Source of the DNA: an uncultured Duncaniella sp.
GTDB lineage: Bacteria > Bacteroidota > Bacteroidia > Bacteroidales > Muribaculaceae
Direction: 5' to 3'
Assembly (NCBI GenBank): GCA_958352885.1
Contig: CATWQI010000001.1
Span: forward strand, 62,001-126,000
Length of the DNA: 64,000 nt
Part shown: piece after piece, positions 34,572 through 42,227 of the stretch
Layout of the letters: each line of letters starts with the position of its first letter
How positions within the stretch are numbered: the first letter of the stretch is position 1
The notes under the pieces: model-generated
Seen by the model: the letters and a program-made list of their open reading frames with translations, nothing else
Databases searched by the model: none
What the model was told of the DNA's origin: nothing
Made by a program: the position numbers and the translations under genes

Positions 34572-34940
34572 ATGAAGAAATTAATGCTTATCATGGGGAT
34601 AATGATTTCCCTTTTTACAGAGCCGGTGTATGCCGATAGAACTGCTAATAAATTGGAAGTTCATCCATGGTCCTGTGGGTCTGCATCCAAGTTGGGAACA
34701 AGATCTCCAATGCGCCTTCCTTTTATTGAGGTAATATATGATTCCTTTACAAAGTCGATTGAATTTGTAAGTGATGTGGATTGCGAGGCCACAGTACTTA
34801 TATATGACATGAATGGAAATCTTCTAGAAGCCTCAGACTCGATGGACGATATAATATATGTGCCTAGCACTACCAGTTCAGTATTCTATATCAGAATAGA
34901 GTCAGTCAACTGGTATGCAACAGCAACTATTATGGCCTAA
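34572..34940 (+). CDS. Secreted DUF3244-like protein
   Basis: The ATG at 34572 gives a signal peptide (MKKLMLIMGIMISLFTEPVYA); the frame is open farther upstream but that part overlaps the promoter. The 122-aa product has a beta-sandwich-like pattern (SIEFVSDVDCEATVLIYDMNGNLLEAS...VFYIRIES) as in DUF3244 proteins of Bacteroidales, often found with secreted peptide loci. It may be the first gene of the peptide locus. Role unknown. Confidence 0.6.
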   Translation: MKKLMLIMGIMISLFTEPVYADRTANKLEVHPWSCGSASKLGTRSPMRLPFIEVIYDSFTKSIEFVSDVDCEATVLIYDMNGNLLEASDSMDDIIYVPSTTSSVFYIRIESVNWYATATIMA

Positions 34941-34987
34941 CTAAATGCCATACTGCGAACATATGGCATTTATTATCAAATAGAAAA

Positions 34988-35084
34988 GATTAAAGTCGAC
35001 AATAATCTCACAGACCAGACTGTATAAAAGGCGCGGAAACAGAAAAGCGACACGAGTAGGTAATACATCAATGATTCAACGATT
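34988..35084 (+). repeat. Conserved leader, copy 1 of 3
   Basis: About 95 nt directly before the first A-type peptide, highly similar to 36384-36478 and 37768-37863. Shared blocks include GTCGACAATAAT, CACAGACCA, AAGGCGCGGA and ACGAGTAGGTAA (ATGAGTAGGTAA in copy 3). Reading frames are not kept between copies, so it is probably a non-coding 5' control element. Confidence 0.7.
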
Positions 35085-35252
35085 ATGAAAAAGTTGACTA
35101 ACCTCGATCTCCAGGATCTTTTTGGTGGAGTATCCAGAGAAGAGTATTGTGCAACCCTTAACATGCTGATTGAAAAAAATTGGGATAAATGGGAACCAGG
35201 CGCCAAAGAAGGTGCGGCATACGGATGGAATAAGTATTGCACCGAGAACTAA
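35085..35252 (+). CDS. Double-glycine two-cysteine peptide, type A, copy 1
   Basis: The 55-aa precursor has leader MKKLTNLDLQDLFGG, 15 residues ending in GG, the cleavage site of C39 peptidases. The 40-residue core has two cysteines 29 residues apart (EEYC near the start, NKYC near the end) and the pattern NWDKWEPGAKEGAAYGWN. A disulfide-closed, mostly helical class II-like bacteriocin is predicted. The C39 exporter and disulfide enzyme are encoded downstream. Nearly identical to the copy at 37864. Confidence 0.85.
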   Translation: MKKLTNLDLQDLFGGVSREEYCATLNMLIEKNWDKWEPGAKEGAAYGWNKYCTEN

Positions 35253-35254
35253 TC

Positions 35255-35290
35255 GTTTTACCGTCAGCACTAAGTTGCTGACGGTAAAAC
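35255..35290 (+). terminator. Hairpin after peptide A1
   Basis: GTTTTACCGTCAGCA (35255-35269) and its exact complement (35276-35290) form a 15-bp stem with a 6-nt loop, just after the A1 stop. It may end most transcripts after the peptide or stabilise its mRNA. Confidence 0.7.
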
Positions 35291-35306
35291 TCAAATACCA
35301 GGACTC

Positions 35307-36119
35307 ATGAAAAATTACTTCGTAGTTATATTAATCACATTTATGTCATCAATTAGCTATGGTGCCATAAACCCTAATTATAGAGTTATGTATGACTTTG
35401 AATACACAAAGGACAGCATTAATTCTATAAAAGGGAAAGATATACTTTATTTAGAAATTTCAAAAACTAAATCATTTTGTTTTAGTTATTACTCATATCA
35501 GTCAGATTCCCTCAAACGAGATCCTAACGGAAGAAAAATTTGGCGTCAGTTGTTTTCTGCGGCAATTGCAAAAGATGGAACGAATGCAACTTCATTCCCT
35601 CATCAACGAAGCACATTTAAAATATCAAAATTCAACAACTCTGACACAATTAGTATTAAGGATGTGATTGATCGAGATATTTTTGAATATAAAACGTCCA
35701 AAAAAGACTTCAATTGGAATGTTTGCGACACTACGAAGAATATAGCTGGATACAAATGCTACAAAGCCACAAGTAAATATCATGGGCGATTATGGATTGT
35801 CTGGTTTTCTCCAGATTTACCGATTAGTGATGGCCCCTGGGTGCTCTGTGGATTACCAGGGCTTATTCTGGAGGCTCGCGACAGTGACAATCTATATTCC
35901 TTCAAACTCATTGGGTTGGGCTCAACTAATGAATTAAAGGAAGACTGGACAGATAAAGGCAAGCAAATAGATAGAATTAAGTTTTTGAAAGAACAATATA
36001 AATATATAAAGAACTTAACCTCTATTTTTAATGCTGAAATGGGAACGAATATATCCTCAAATTCTGACACACGTTTTCTTGATGGACTTGAACCAGATTT
36101 TTTAACACAAAAAAAATAA
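35307..36119 (+). CDS. GLPGLI family protein, copy 1
   Basis: The 270-aa secreted protein has a signal peptide (MKNYFVVILITFMSSISYG) and the diagnostic block GPWVLCGLPGLILEARDSDNLYSFKLIGL near residues 185-215 of the GLPGLI family, known from Bacteroidetes. The family has no established biochemical role. It is duplicated at 36732 with the same length and the same place in the cassette, between an A and a B peptide. This suggests a peptide-related role such as immunity, chaperoning or processing. Confidence 0.85.
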   Translation: MKNYFVVILITFMSSISYGAINPNYRVMYDFEYTKDSINSIKGKDILYLEISKTKSFCFSYYSYQSDSLKRDPNGRKIWRQLFSAAIAKDGTNATSFPHQRSTFKISKFNNSDTISIKDVIDRDIFEYKTSKKDFNWNVCDTTKNIAGYKCYKATSKYHGRLWIVWFSPDLPISDGPWVLCGLPGLILEARDSDNLYSFKLIGLGSTNELKEDWTDKGKQIDRIKFLKEQYKYIKNLTSIFNAEMGTNISSNSDTRFLDGLEPDFLTQKK

Positions 36120-36129
36120 TATCATTAAT

Positions 36130-36294
36130 ATGGAAAAACTGAATAAGAGCAATTTAGATTCTCTATATGGAGGAAAGAAAATTAGCAAAGAATGTGAAAA
36201 GCTAAAGAAAGTAATAGAAAATAACTGGGATTACTGGGATAAATCCAAACAAGACTCAGCAGCTCAAGAATGGATAAACAAATGTTCCGATTAG
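36130..36294 (+). CDS. Double-glycine two-cysteine peptide, type B, copy 1
   Basis: The 54-aa precursor has leader MEKLNKSNLDSLYGG (15 residues ending in GG). The core begins KKISKECEKLKKVIENNWDY and ends QEWINKCSD, with cysteines 30 residues apart. It shares the Cys-helix-NWD.WD-helix-W..KC plan with type A but lacks the GA..GA block and is more lysine-rich. It starts 10 bp after the GLPGLI gene. Confidence 0.82.
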   Translation: MEKLNKSNLDSLYGGKKISKECEKLKKVIENNWDYWDKSKQDSAAQEWINKCSD

Positions 36295-36383
36295 AAACAT
36301 TTGCTATAGCGACAAGAGATTTACAATCATGACATAAAACTGTATATTCTTCTAAAAGGATATATGCCAATAGTTACATAAAT

Positions 36384-36478
36384 GATTAGAGTCGACAATA
36401 ATCCCACAGACCAAACTGTCCAAAGGCGCGGAGACCGAAAAGTGACACGAGTAGGTAACAAACCAAACATTTGAAGCA
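36384..36478 (+). repeat. Conserved leader, copy 2 of 3
   Basis: Second copy of the ~95-nt element upstream of peptide A2, starting GATTAGAGTCGACAATAATC. Most divergent in the last 20 nt before the ATG. Confidence 0.7.
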
Positions 36479-36649
36479 ATGAAAAAATTAGGAACCCAAG
36501 AATTGCTTGATCTTCTCGGAGGAGCTGTTGTGACGAGAGAAGAGTATTGTGCAACCCTTGACCAGTTGATTAAAGACAACTGGGGCGATTGGGATCAGGG
36601 CGCAAAAGATGGTGCTATGCACGGCTGGAATGAACATTGTGCTGGCTAA
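36479..36649 (+). CDS. Double-glycine two-cysteine peptide, type A, copy 2
   Basis: The 56-aa precursor has leader MKKLGTQELLDLLGG, then core AVVTREEYCATLDQLIKDNW...GAKDGAMHGWNEHCAG. Same cysteine plan as A1, with a longer core N-terminus (two extra residues). The divergence from A1/A3 suggests an older or functionally distinct variant. Confidence 0.85.
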   Translation: MKKLGTQELLDLLGGAVVTREEYCATLDQLIKDNWGDWDQGAKDGAMHGWNEHCAG

Positions 36650-36667
36650 TCCTCAAGTTCGAGTATT

Positions 36668-36699
36668 TCCAATGGAGATTAAGCTTAATCTCCATTGGA
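36668..36699 (+). terminator. Perfect palindrome after peptide A2
   Basis: A 32-bp perfect palindrome (TCCAATGGAGATTAAG and its complement) lies 19 bp after the A2 stop. Same position as the hairpins after A1 and A3, but unrelated sequence. Confidence 0.7.
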
Positions 36700-36731
36700 T
36701 TGCTCGATACTGAAATTAAAAAAATTGAAGA

Positions 36732-37544
36732 ATGAGATATTTATTTTTACTGTTTATACCTATCTTTCCAATAATATGCCATGCTATTGCTCCTTCATAT
36801 CGAGCAATATATGACTATCAATATACTAAAGATAGTATTAACAATATAAAAGAGTCGGACATCTTGTTTCTGGAATTAAGCGAGTCATATTCGACCTGTT
36901 TCAGTTATTATACATATCAGACTGATTCTTTAGATAGAGCACCTGATGGTAAACGTATATGGCGAGAACTTTTTAAAGCGGCAATTTCAAAAGATGGAAT
37001 AAATGCCACTTCATTTCCACATAAAAGGAGTAAATTTATTATAAAAAAAGATTATCATTCTAAACTTGCTCATATAAAAGATGAATTTGATCGTCAAATA
37101 TATGAGTATGATGATTCAATCTACCATATCAAATGGCACGTCACTGACTCGTTACAGATAATTAATGGCTTTTCTGCGGTAATGGCAACAGGGACTTTTC
37201 ATGGACGGACTTGGAATGTTTGGTTTACCCCAGAATTGCCATGGAATGATGGGCCATGGATGTTATGCGGTCTCCCTGGACTTATCCTTGACGCCTATGA
37301 TGAAAATGAATTATTTTCATTCAAATTAATAGGACTATCACCAATACAAGAACCTATCAACGATTGGCTTGATAAAGGGGAAAAAACAGATCGAATTAAA
37401 TTCTTAAAAAGTAAATATAAATACTTAAAGAATTTTAAATCAAATTTTAATGCAGAAATGGGCACAAACATACCATCTAATTATGACACTAGATATATTG
37501 ATGGTTTGGAGCCTGATTTTAAATACACAAATATGATAAAATAG
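36732..37544 (+). CDS. GLPGLI family protein, copy 2
   Basis: The 270-aa secreted protein has a signal peptide (MRYLFLLFIPIFPIICHA) and GPWMLCGLPGLILDAYDENELFSFKLIGL. It is clearly paralogous to the copy at 35307 (both share YDYQYTKDSIN/YDFEYTKDSIN, FPH..RS, NAEMGTNI and a final DGLEPDF) but well diverged in between. Located between A2 and B2. Confidence 0.85.
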   Translation: MRYLFLLFIPIFPIICHAIAPSYRAIYDYQYTKDSINNIKESDILFLELSESYSTCFSYYTYQTDSLDRAPDGKRIWRELFKAAISKDGINATSFPHKRSKFIIKKDYHSKLAHIKDEFDRQIYEYDDSIYHIKWHVTDSLQIINGFSAVMATGTFHGRTWNVWFTPELPWNDGPWMLCGLPGLILDAYDENELFSFKLIGLSPIQEPINDWLDKGEKTDRIKFLKSKYKYLKNFKSNFNAEMGTNIPSNYDTRYIDGLEPDFKYTNMIK

Positions 37545-37551
37545 TTGAGTT

Positions 37552-37713
37552 ATGAATAAATTGAGAAAAAGCGACTTAGTGTCGATTTATGGAGGAAAAA
37601 ACAGCAAGGAGTGTGAGAAACTCCGTAAAGAAATTATGGATGAGTGGGATAAATGGGACACTGCAGAAAGAGATTCTAAGATTCAAGAGTGGAGTGATAA
37701 ATGCTCTAATTGA
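37552..37713 (+). CDS. Double-glycine two-cysteine peptide, type B, copy 2
   Basis: The 53-aa precursor has leader MNKLRKSDLVSIYGG, then core KNSKECEKLRKEIMDEWDKW and ...IQEWSDKCSN. Same plan as B1. Starts 7 bp after the GLPGLI stop. Confidence 0.82.
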   Translation: MNKLRKSDLVSIYGGKNSKECEKLRKEIMDEWDKWDTAERDSKIQEWSDKCSN

Positions 37714-37767
37714 ACCACTCTATATTACTGCAATTGACACAATATAGCAGTGAATAAACAATGAACA

Positions 37768-37863
37768 GATTAGAGTCGACAATAATTCCACAGACCAGAC
37801 TGTCCAAAGGCGCGGAAACTGAAAAGCGACATGAGTAGGTAATACATAAATGATTCAACGATT
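37768..37863 (+). repeat. Conserved leader, copy 3 of 3
   Basis: Third copy of the ~95-nt element, upstream of A3, closest to copy 1 near the ATG (ATGATTCAACGATT in both). Confidence 0.7.
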
Positions 37864-38031
37864 ATGAAAAAGTTGACTAACCTCGATCTCCAGGACCTTT
37901 TGGGCGGAGTATCCAGAGAAGAGTATTGCGAGACCCTTGATATGCTGATTGAAAACAATTGGGATAAATGGGATCAAGGCGCAAAAGACGGTGCTATGTA
38001 TGGATGGAATAAATATTGCGCCGGGAACTAA
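37864..38031 (+). CDS. Double-glycine two-cysteine peptide, type A, copy 3
   Basis: The 55-aa precursor has leader MKKLTNLDLQDLLGG, then core VSREEYCETLDMLIENNWDK and ...GAMYGWNKYCAGN. It is very close to A1 while sharing the GAKDGAM block with A2. There is no GLPGLI/B pair after it; the export and maturation genes follow instead. Confidence 0.85.
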   Translation: MKKLTNLDLQDLLGGVSREEYCETLDMLIENNWDKWDQGAKDGAMYGWNKYCAGN

Positions 38032-38039
38032 TCAATTTG

Positions 38040-38063
38040 CCGTCAGCACTTCGGTGCTGACGG
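38040..38063 (+). terminator. UUCG-tetraloop hairpin after peptide A3
   Basis: CCGTCAGCAC, TTCG, GTGCTGACGG: a 10-bp stem closed by a stable C(UUCG)G loop, 9 bp after the A3 stop. Stem sequence is shared with the hairpin after A1 (CCGTCAGCA). Confidence 0.75.
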
Positions 38064-38139
38064 TATTATCCGATGGTTTCACATCCAAAAATAAAATAAT
38101 GAATCAGGACATTAATTTTAGATCCGTATTCTTAATATT

Positions 38140-39648
38140 ATGTTATCTCAAACATTGATTACATATTGTAAATTATTCTTGCGCAATATAGACAAGAATG
38201 GCATGAGGATATTTTTGGAATCATCTCCACAATATCCCAACCTCTTGTCTGTCATACAAACGTTACAATATGCAGGATTAGACGCGCAAGCAGGTCAATG
38301 TGATTGGGAATATCTGAAAAAATTGGATACGCCATTTCTTTTGCATCTAAAATCAGGCAGCCATGAAAATTTAGTTATTGCAAAGTGGGACGAGAAATTA
38401 AATCGCCTAAAAAGCTACAAACTAAAAGAAAGTAAATGGATTGTCAACGACAAAAAGGATATAAAGGATTACTGGAATGGGATTGTCATTTATACCAACA
38501 ATCACCCAATAAGCAAATGCGCCATAGATCTTAAATCAATCGTCTTATCTGTAATTCTCGGAATAATACTGTTATCTATCGTTTGCTTTTACACTCTTAA
38601 AATTAACACCATTTATTACACGCCTATATTCTTAGGATGTGTCATAAGCGGATGCATGTATTTTAAAACAGAAATGTCCAGCAGCTTAATTGACAGATTG
38701 TGCCATATCTCAAAAGTTACTGATTGTGAACGAGTGGAAAACTCATCATATAGTTCCCTATTCGGTTTCAACATGAGCTGTCTGGCATTTTCCTTTTTTG
38801 CATCCCAATTAATTTGCATAGGTATAGGATATATATTGGGAACTGCGAATATCCTTGATTCTCTTTACTTTATCTCCACAGTCATATTACTACCTATATC
38901 GGCATATTCTGTATATGGACAAGTTAAAATAAGAAGGATATGTCCTTTGTGTATGCTCGTCCTATTATGTATTGCTGCTGAGATAGCAATTTCCCTCTAT
39001 TGGTCTTATTCTACAATAAGATTGAATATCATCGCAGTGTATAGTGCTGTATTTATAGTTACGACAATTACATTGCAATACATTCACAATATAAAGCAAA
39101 AAGAGTGGACTTATCAGATAGAGCAACTCGATTTGCTGAAACTAAAACGTAAAAAAGCTATCCTACAATCAGAGAGTATTCCTGCAAATCCAACGAAAAC
39201 ACCTATTGGATTTGGAGATAAAGATTCTTCAACTGTGATTACTACCTTGATTTCTCCAAATTGTAGCCATTGTCGTAAGATGGTATCACAATTCCTGAAA
39301 TTGCAGAAGAAGGGAGTAAGATTCAAATGGAATATAATACTTGGCCAAACAACGCCAATGGATTCCGACATAATCGACATTTGGATTCAGCAGTATTACG
39401 CCGATAAGGATAGATTTTTTGAATATCTACATTTCTGGAGCAATGATACCGAGGTTCAAATGTCACAACCCTGCGTAAGAAAGACAATAGACACTATCAG
39501 TTTCTCTGATATTAAACAATCTTTTGAAAAGGAGATAATGGATATGAATATTTCGGGTTTTCCTCGGATTATCCTGAATGATAGATTGCTGTCTCAGATA
39601 TATACGCCCAAAGATATTGAGTTTATAATAATTGACGAAAATACATGA
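38140..39648 (+). CDS. C39-like/VKOR/thioredoxin fusion (disulfide-forming enzyme)
   Basis: The 502-aa membrane protein has three parts. Residues about 1-125 resemble a C39 peptidase-like domain (SPQYPNLLSVIQTLQYAGLDA, WEYLKKLDTPFLLHL) without the catalytic Cys-Gly. Then comes a VKOR membrane domain with the loop pair LCHISKVTDCERV and the active site RRICPLC (about 265-271). A C-terminal thioredoxin/DsbA domain has SPNCSHCRKM and the cis-Pro block SGFPRIIL. It would oxidise cysteines in the periplasm. The inactive C39 part could bind the double-glycine leaders. Its stop overlaps the next start. Confidence 0.85.
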   Translation: MLSQTLITYCKLFLRNIDKNGMRIFLESSPQYPNLLSVIQTLQYAGLDAQAGQCDWEYLKKLDTPFLLHLKSGSHENLVIAKWDEKLNRLKSYKLKESKWIVNDKKDIKDYWNGIVIYTNNHPISKCAIDLKSIVLSVILGIILLSIVCFYTLKINTIYYTPIFLGCVISGCMYFKTEMSSSLIDRLCHISKVTDCERVENSSYSSLFGFNMSCLAFSFFASQLICIGIGYILGTANILDSLYFISTVILLPISAYSVYGQVKIRRICPLCMLVLLCIAAEIAISLYWSYSTIRLNIIAVYSAVFIVTTITLQYIHNIKQKEWTYQIEQLDLLKLKRKKAILQSESIPANPTKTPIGFGDKDSSTVITTLISPNCSHCRKMVSQFLKLQKKGVRFKWNIILGQTTPMDSDIIDIWIQQYYADKDRFFEYLHFWSNDTEVQMSQPCVRKTIDTISFSDIKQSFEKEIMDMNISGFPRIILNDRLLSQIYTPKDIEFIIIDENT

Positions 39649-42227
39649 AACATCTGCTTATAGTAACTATTCTCTGTGCATGTTGCCCCCTTATTATGTC
39701 TCAGACAGTTATAAATGGTAATGTGATTGAAATGCTCACCGGCAACTCCATCCCCGGAGCAAATGTCATTGCCAAGAATCTTAATGGCAAACTTATCGGA
39801 TTCTCTTCATCAGATGAGAAAGGGAAGTTCTCCATAAAGATTAATGGGCCGGTTGACAGCATTTTCATCAACGTCACAATGCTCTGCTACAAGCCATATA
39901 CTGCAAAAACAAGGGTTGATGGAACTCCTCTCACTATTCTTATGGAAGAAGGAGCGCTGCAGCTGCAAGAGGTGGTTGTGAAGGCAGACCGCATCCGGGA
40001 AAATGGAGATACCATTACATATAATGTAGGTAGTTTCGCTCAAAAGCAGGACAGGACCATTGGGGATGTATTGAAGCGTATGCCCGGCATCGGTGTGGCA
40101 AACAACGGCAAGATTCAATATCAGGGTACGGACATAAACAAATTCTATATCGAGGGGAATGATCTTCTCGGGGGTAAATACGGCATAGCAACAAACGGCA
40201 TATCCCATGATGACATAGGAGCTGTGGAGGTGATGGAGAACCATCAGCCAATGCAAGTTCTGCGTGGACTCAGCTTCTCCGATCAGGCGGCCATAAACCT
40301 GAAGATGAAAAACAGGTCGAAAGCCACATTCCTTGTACACGGAACGTTTGCCGGCGGTTGGTCTCAGCAGCCTGAGGGAGCTTTATGGCATGGAGATATC
40401 TTCACCATGATGGTGACGGGCAGATACCAGATGATAACGACCTTCAAGGGCAACAATACGGGAATCAACCTGTCAGACCAGCTTATTGATTTCACATCCG
40501 ACAGATCGGAAGAGGGTTTGGAGGGATACATATCACTCTCAACCCCTGTTACCCCGAACCTGCAAAGGAACCGGAGCTATCTCAACAGGTCGTGGATGGT
40601 GTCGTCAAGTCATCTGCTCAAGACCTCGAAAGGGGGCGAGTTCAAGGCGCAGATCGACTATAACAACGACCGTGTGACAGCCCGGGGTGCAAGCAGCACA
40701 ACTTATTTCCTTGAATCCGGCGACAGAGTGATCCTTGAAGACAGGAACTCCGTTGCACACCGCAATGCCCTGACAGGGAAGTTTTCATACGAAAAAAATG
40801 AAAAGACATATTTCCTGAACAACACACTGTCAGCCGATGTCTTATGGAATGATCTGACACTTAACACCACAGGTACTCTTGCAAACACTCAGACCGCAAA
40901 GATGCCGGAATATTCCGTGAGTAATTTCCTGAAAGTCATCAAACGTTTCGGCAACAACAAGCTTGTGACATTCACAAGCCGCAATGAATGGAACTCACTC
41001 CCCGAAAGATTGACCGTTTCCCATGAAGGTGAGACATACGGGGAGCGCATAAAGCAACATTCCTTCTATACGGATGAGCGGGCTTCTCTCGGGTTTGTCT
41101 TCAGCCGGGTGCTTCTGTCGCTTGAAGCCGGTGTAACAGGATATTTCCGCAATCTTGACACGGACCTGTGGGGAGTGACGGATGAGAATATTGTTGATAA
41201 GGAGGAACTTACCACCGACTATCTGCGCATATTCGCGGCACCGAAGTTTGAATGGAGTTACAGGAAACTGGAACTGACACTCAATCTGCCCGTGAATCTG
41301 TATTCATATTTCTTCTCTGGTGGACTGCGCAACAGAACAGAATTCTTTCTGTCTCCATCTCTTGCCGCAAGATTCCGGATAACTCCGAGGATGTCTCTGA
41401 CCCTGCGTGGCAGTGCTCGCCGTTCACCCGCTTTCCTGCATGACATTCATGACTCCTCTATCCTCACAGACTACCGTTCCTTCAGTTCCGGAATTGATGA
41501 TTACTACTCTTCCTCGGGACAATCTCTGTCATTGTCCTATAATTACAGGAACGCACAAAGCGGAGTGTTTCTGATGGCCATGGGAAGATACGGATGGAAC
41601 AGATCCAAATTCGGCACCGTCCAGAATATTGTGGGAGACTATATCTTTCATTCCTATCGTCCCCAACCGTCTGATTCAAGAAATGCAATGGCTTTCCTCA
41701 ATGTAAGCAAGACTCTTGATTTTATGAGGGGTGCAGTCGGACTCAAAGGCAATTACACCAGGATGGAGAACAATATCCTCTCACAAGGTGTCGGGACGGA
41801 TTATCACAGTGATTCCTATTCACTTTCTCCGTCAGTCAATGGAAACATATCCTCCATACTCAACTGGACCCTGCGTTTCACGTGGGACCGTTCAGTTTTG
41901 AAAATATCGGATATGGATAGCCGTCGATCCGATAACTTCATTTACTCAGGCAATGTCACGCTTACTCCATGCCCTCTGATAACATGGACTGCCGGAGGTG
42001 AATTCTACCGTAATCAGATTGAAACAGGGAGATACAAGGAGATGCTGATGCTTGATACCAAGCTAACCTTCAACATAAGCAAACGGATTGAGATCTCAGC
42101 CTCCGTGACAAACCTTCTCAATAAAAAAAGTTACACATACACGACTTATGGGACGCTTTCCCAATATGAGCGGTCGAGCCAGCTCCGTGGTCGGGAATTC
42201 CTGATATCCATATACCTGAAAAAATGA
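39645..42227 (+). CDS. Outer-membrane barrel protein with regulatory-like domain (TonB-receptor-like)
   Basis: The 860-aa protein has a signal peptide, an N-terminal carboxypeptidase-regulatory-like domain (TVINGNVIEMLTGNSIPGANV, residues about 21-100), a plug-like region (ENGDTITYNVGSFAQKQD..IGDVLKRMPGI...GTDINKFYIEG) and a long beta-barrel ending LRGREFLISIYLKK. This is the TonB-dependent receptor layout. In a peptide-secretion locus lacking a TolC gene, it may serve as outer-membrane gate or receptor for the peptides. It overlaps both neighbours by 4 bp. Confidence 0.82.
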   Translation: MKHLLIVTILCACCPLIMSQTVINGNVIEMLTGNSIPGANVIAKNLNGKLIGFSSSDEKGKFSIKINGPVDSIFINVTMLCYKPYTAKTRVDGTPLTILMEEGALQLQEVVVKADRIRENGDTITYNVGSFAQKQDRTIGDVLKRMPGIGVANNGKIQYQGTDINKFYIEGNDLLGGKYGIATNGISHDDIGAVEVMENHQPMQVLRGLSFSDQAAINLKMKNRSKATFLVHGTFAGGWSQQPEGALWHGDIFTMMVTGRYQMITTFKGNNTGINLSDQLIDFTSDRSEEGLEGYISLSTPVTPNLQRNRSYLNRSWMVSSSHLLKTSKGGEFKAQIDYNNDRVTARGASSTTYFLESGDRVILEDRNSVAHRNALTGKFSYEKNEKTYFLNNTLSADVLWNDLTLNTTGTLANTQTAKMPEYSVSNFLKVIKRFGNNKLVTFTSRNEWNSLPERLTVSHEGETYGERIKQHSFYTDERASLGFVFSRVLLSLEAGVTGYFRNLDTDLWGVTDENIVDKEELTTDYLRIFAAPKFEWSYRKLELTLNLPVNLYSYFFSGGLRNRTEFFLSPSLAARFRITPRMSLTLRGSARRSPAFLHDIHDSSILTDYRSFSSGIDDYYSSSGQSLSLSYNYRNAQSGVFLMAMGRYGWNRSKFGTVQNIVGDYIFHSYRPQPSDSRNAMAFLNVSKTLDFMRGAVGLKGNYTRMENNILSQGVGTDYHSDSYSLSPSVNGNISSILNWTLRFTWDRSVLKISDMDSRRSDNFIYSGNVTLTPCPLITWTAGGEFYRNQIETGRYKEMLMLDTKLTFNISKRIEISASVTNLLNKKSYTYTTYGTLSQYERSSQLRGREFLISIYLKK

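Noticed and set aside
34988..35084. Minus- or plus-strand small proteins in the conserved leaders
   Set aside because: Short open frames exist in single copies but are broken or shifted in the others, so the conservation is not at the protein level.
34981..38064. CRISPR-like array from regularly repeated elements
   Set aside because: Repeats are ~95 nt and spaced about 1.4 kb apart with genes between; no short repeat-spacer pattern and no cas genes.
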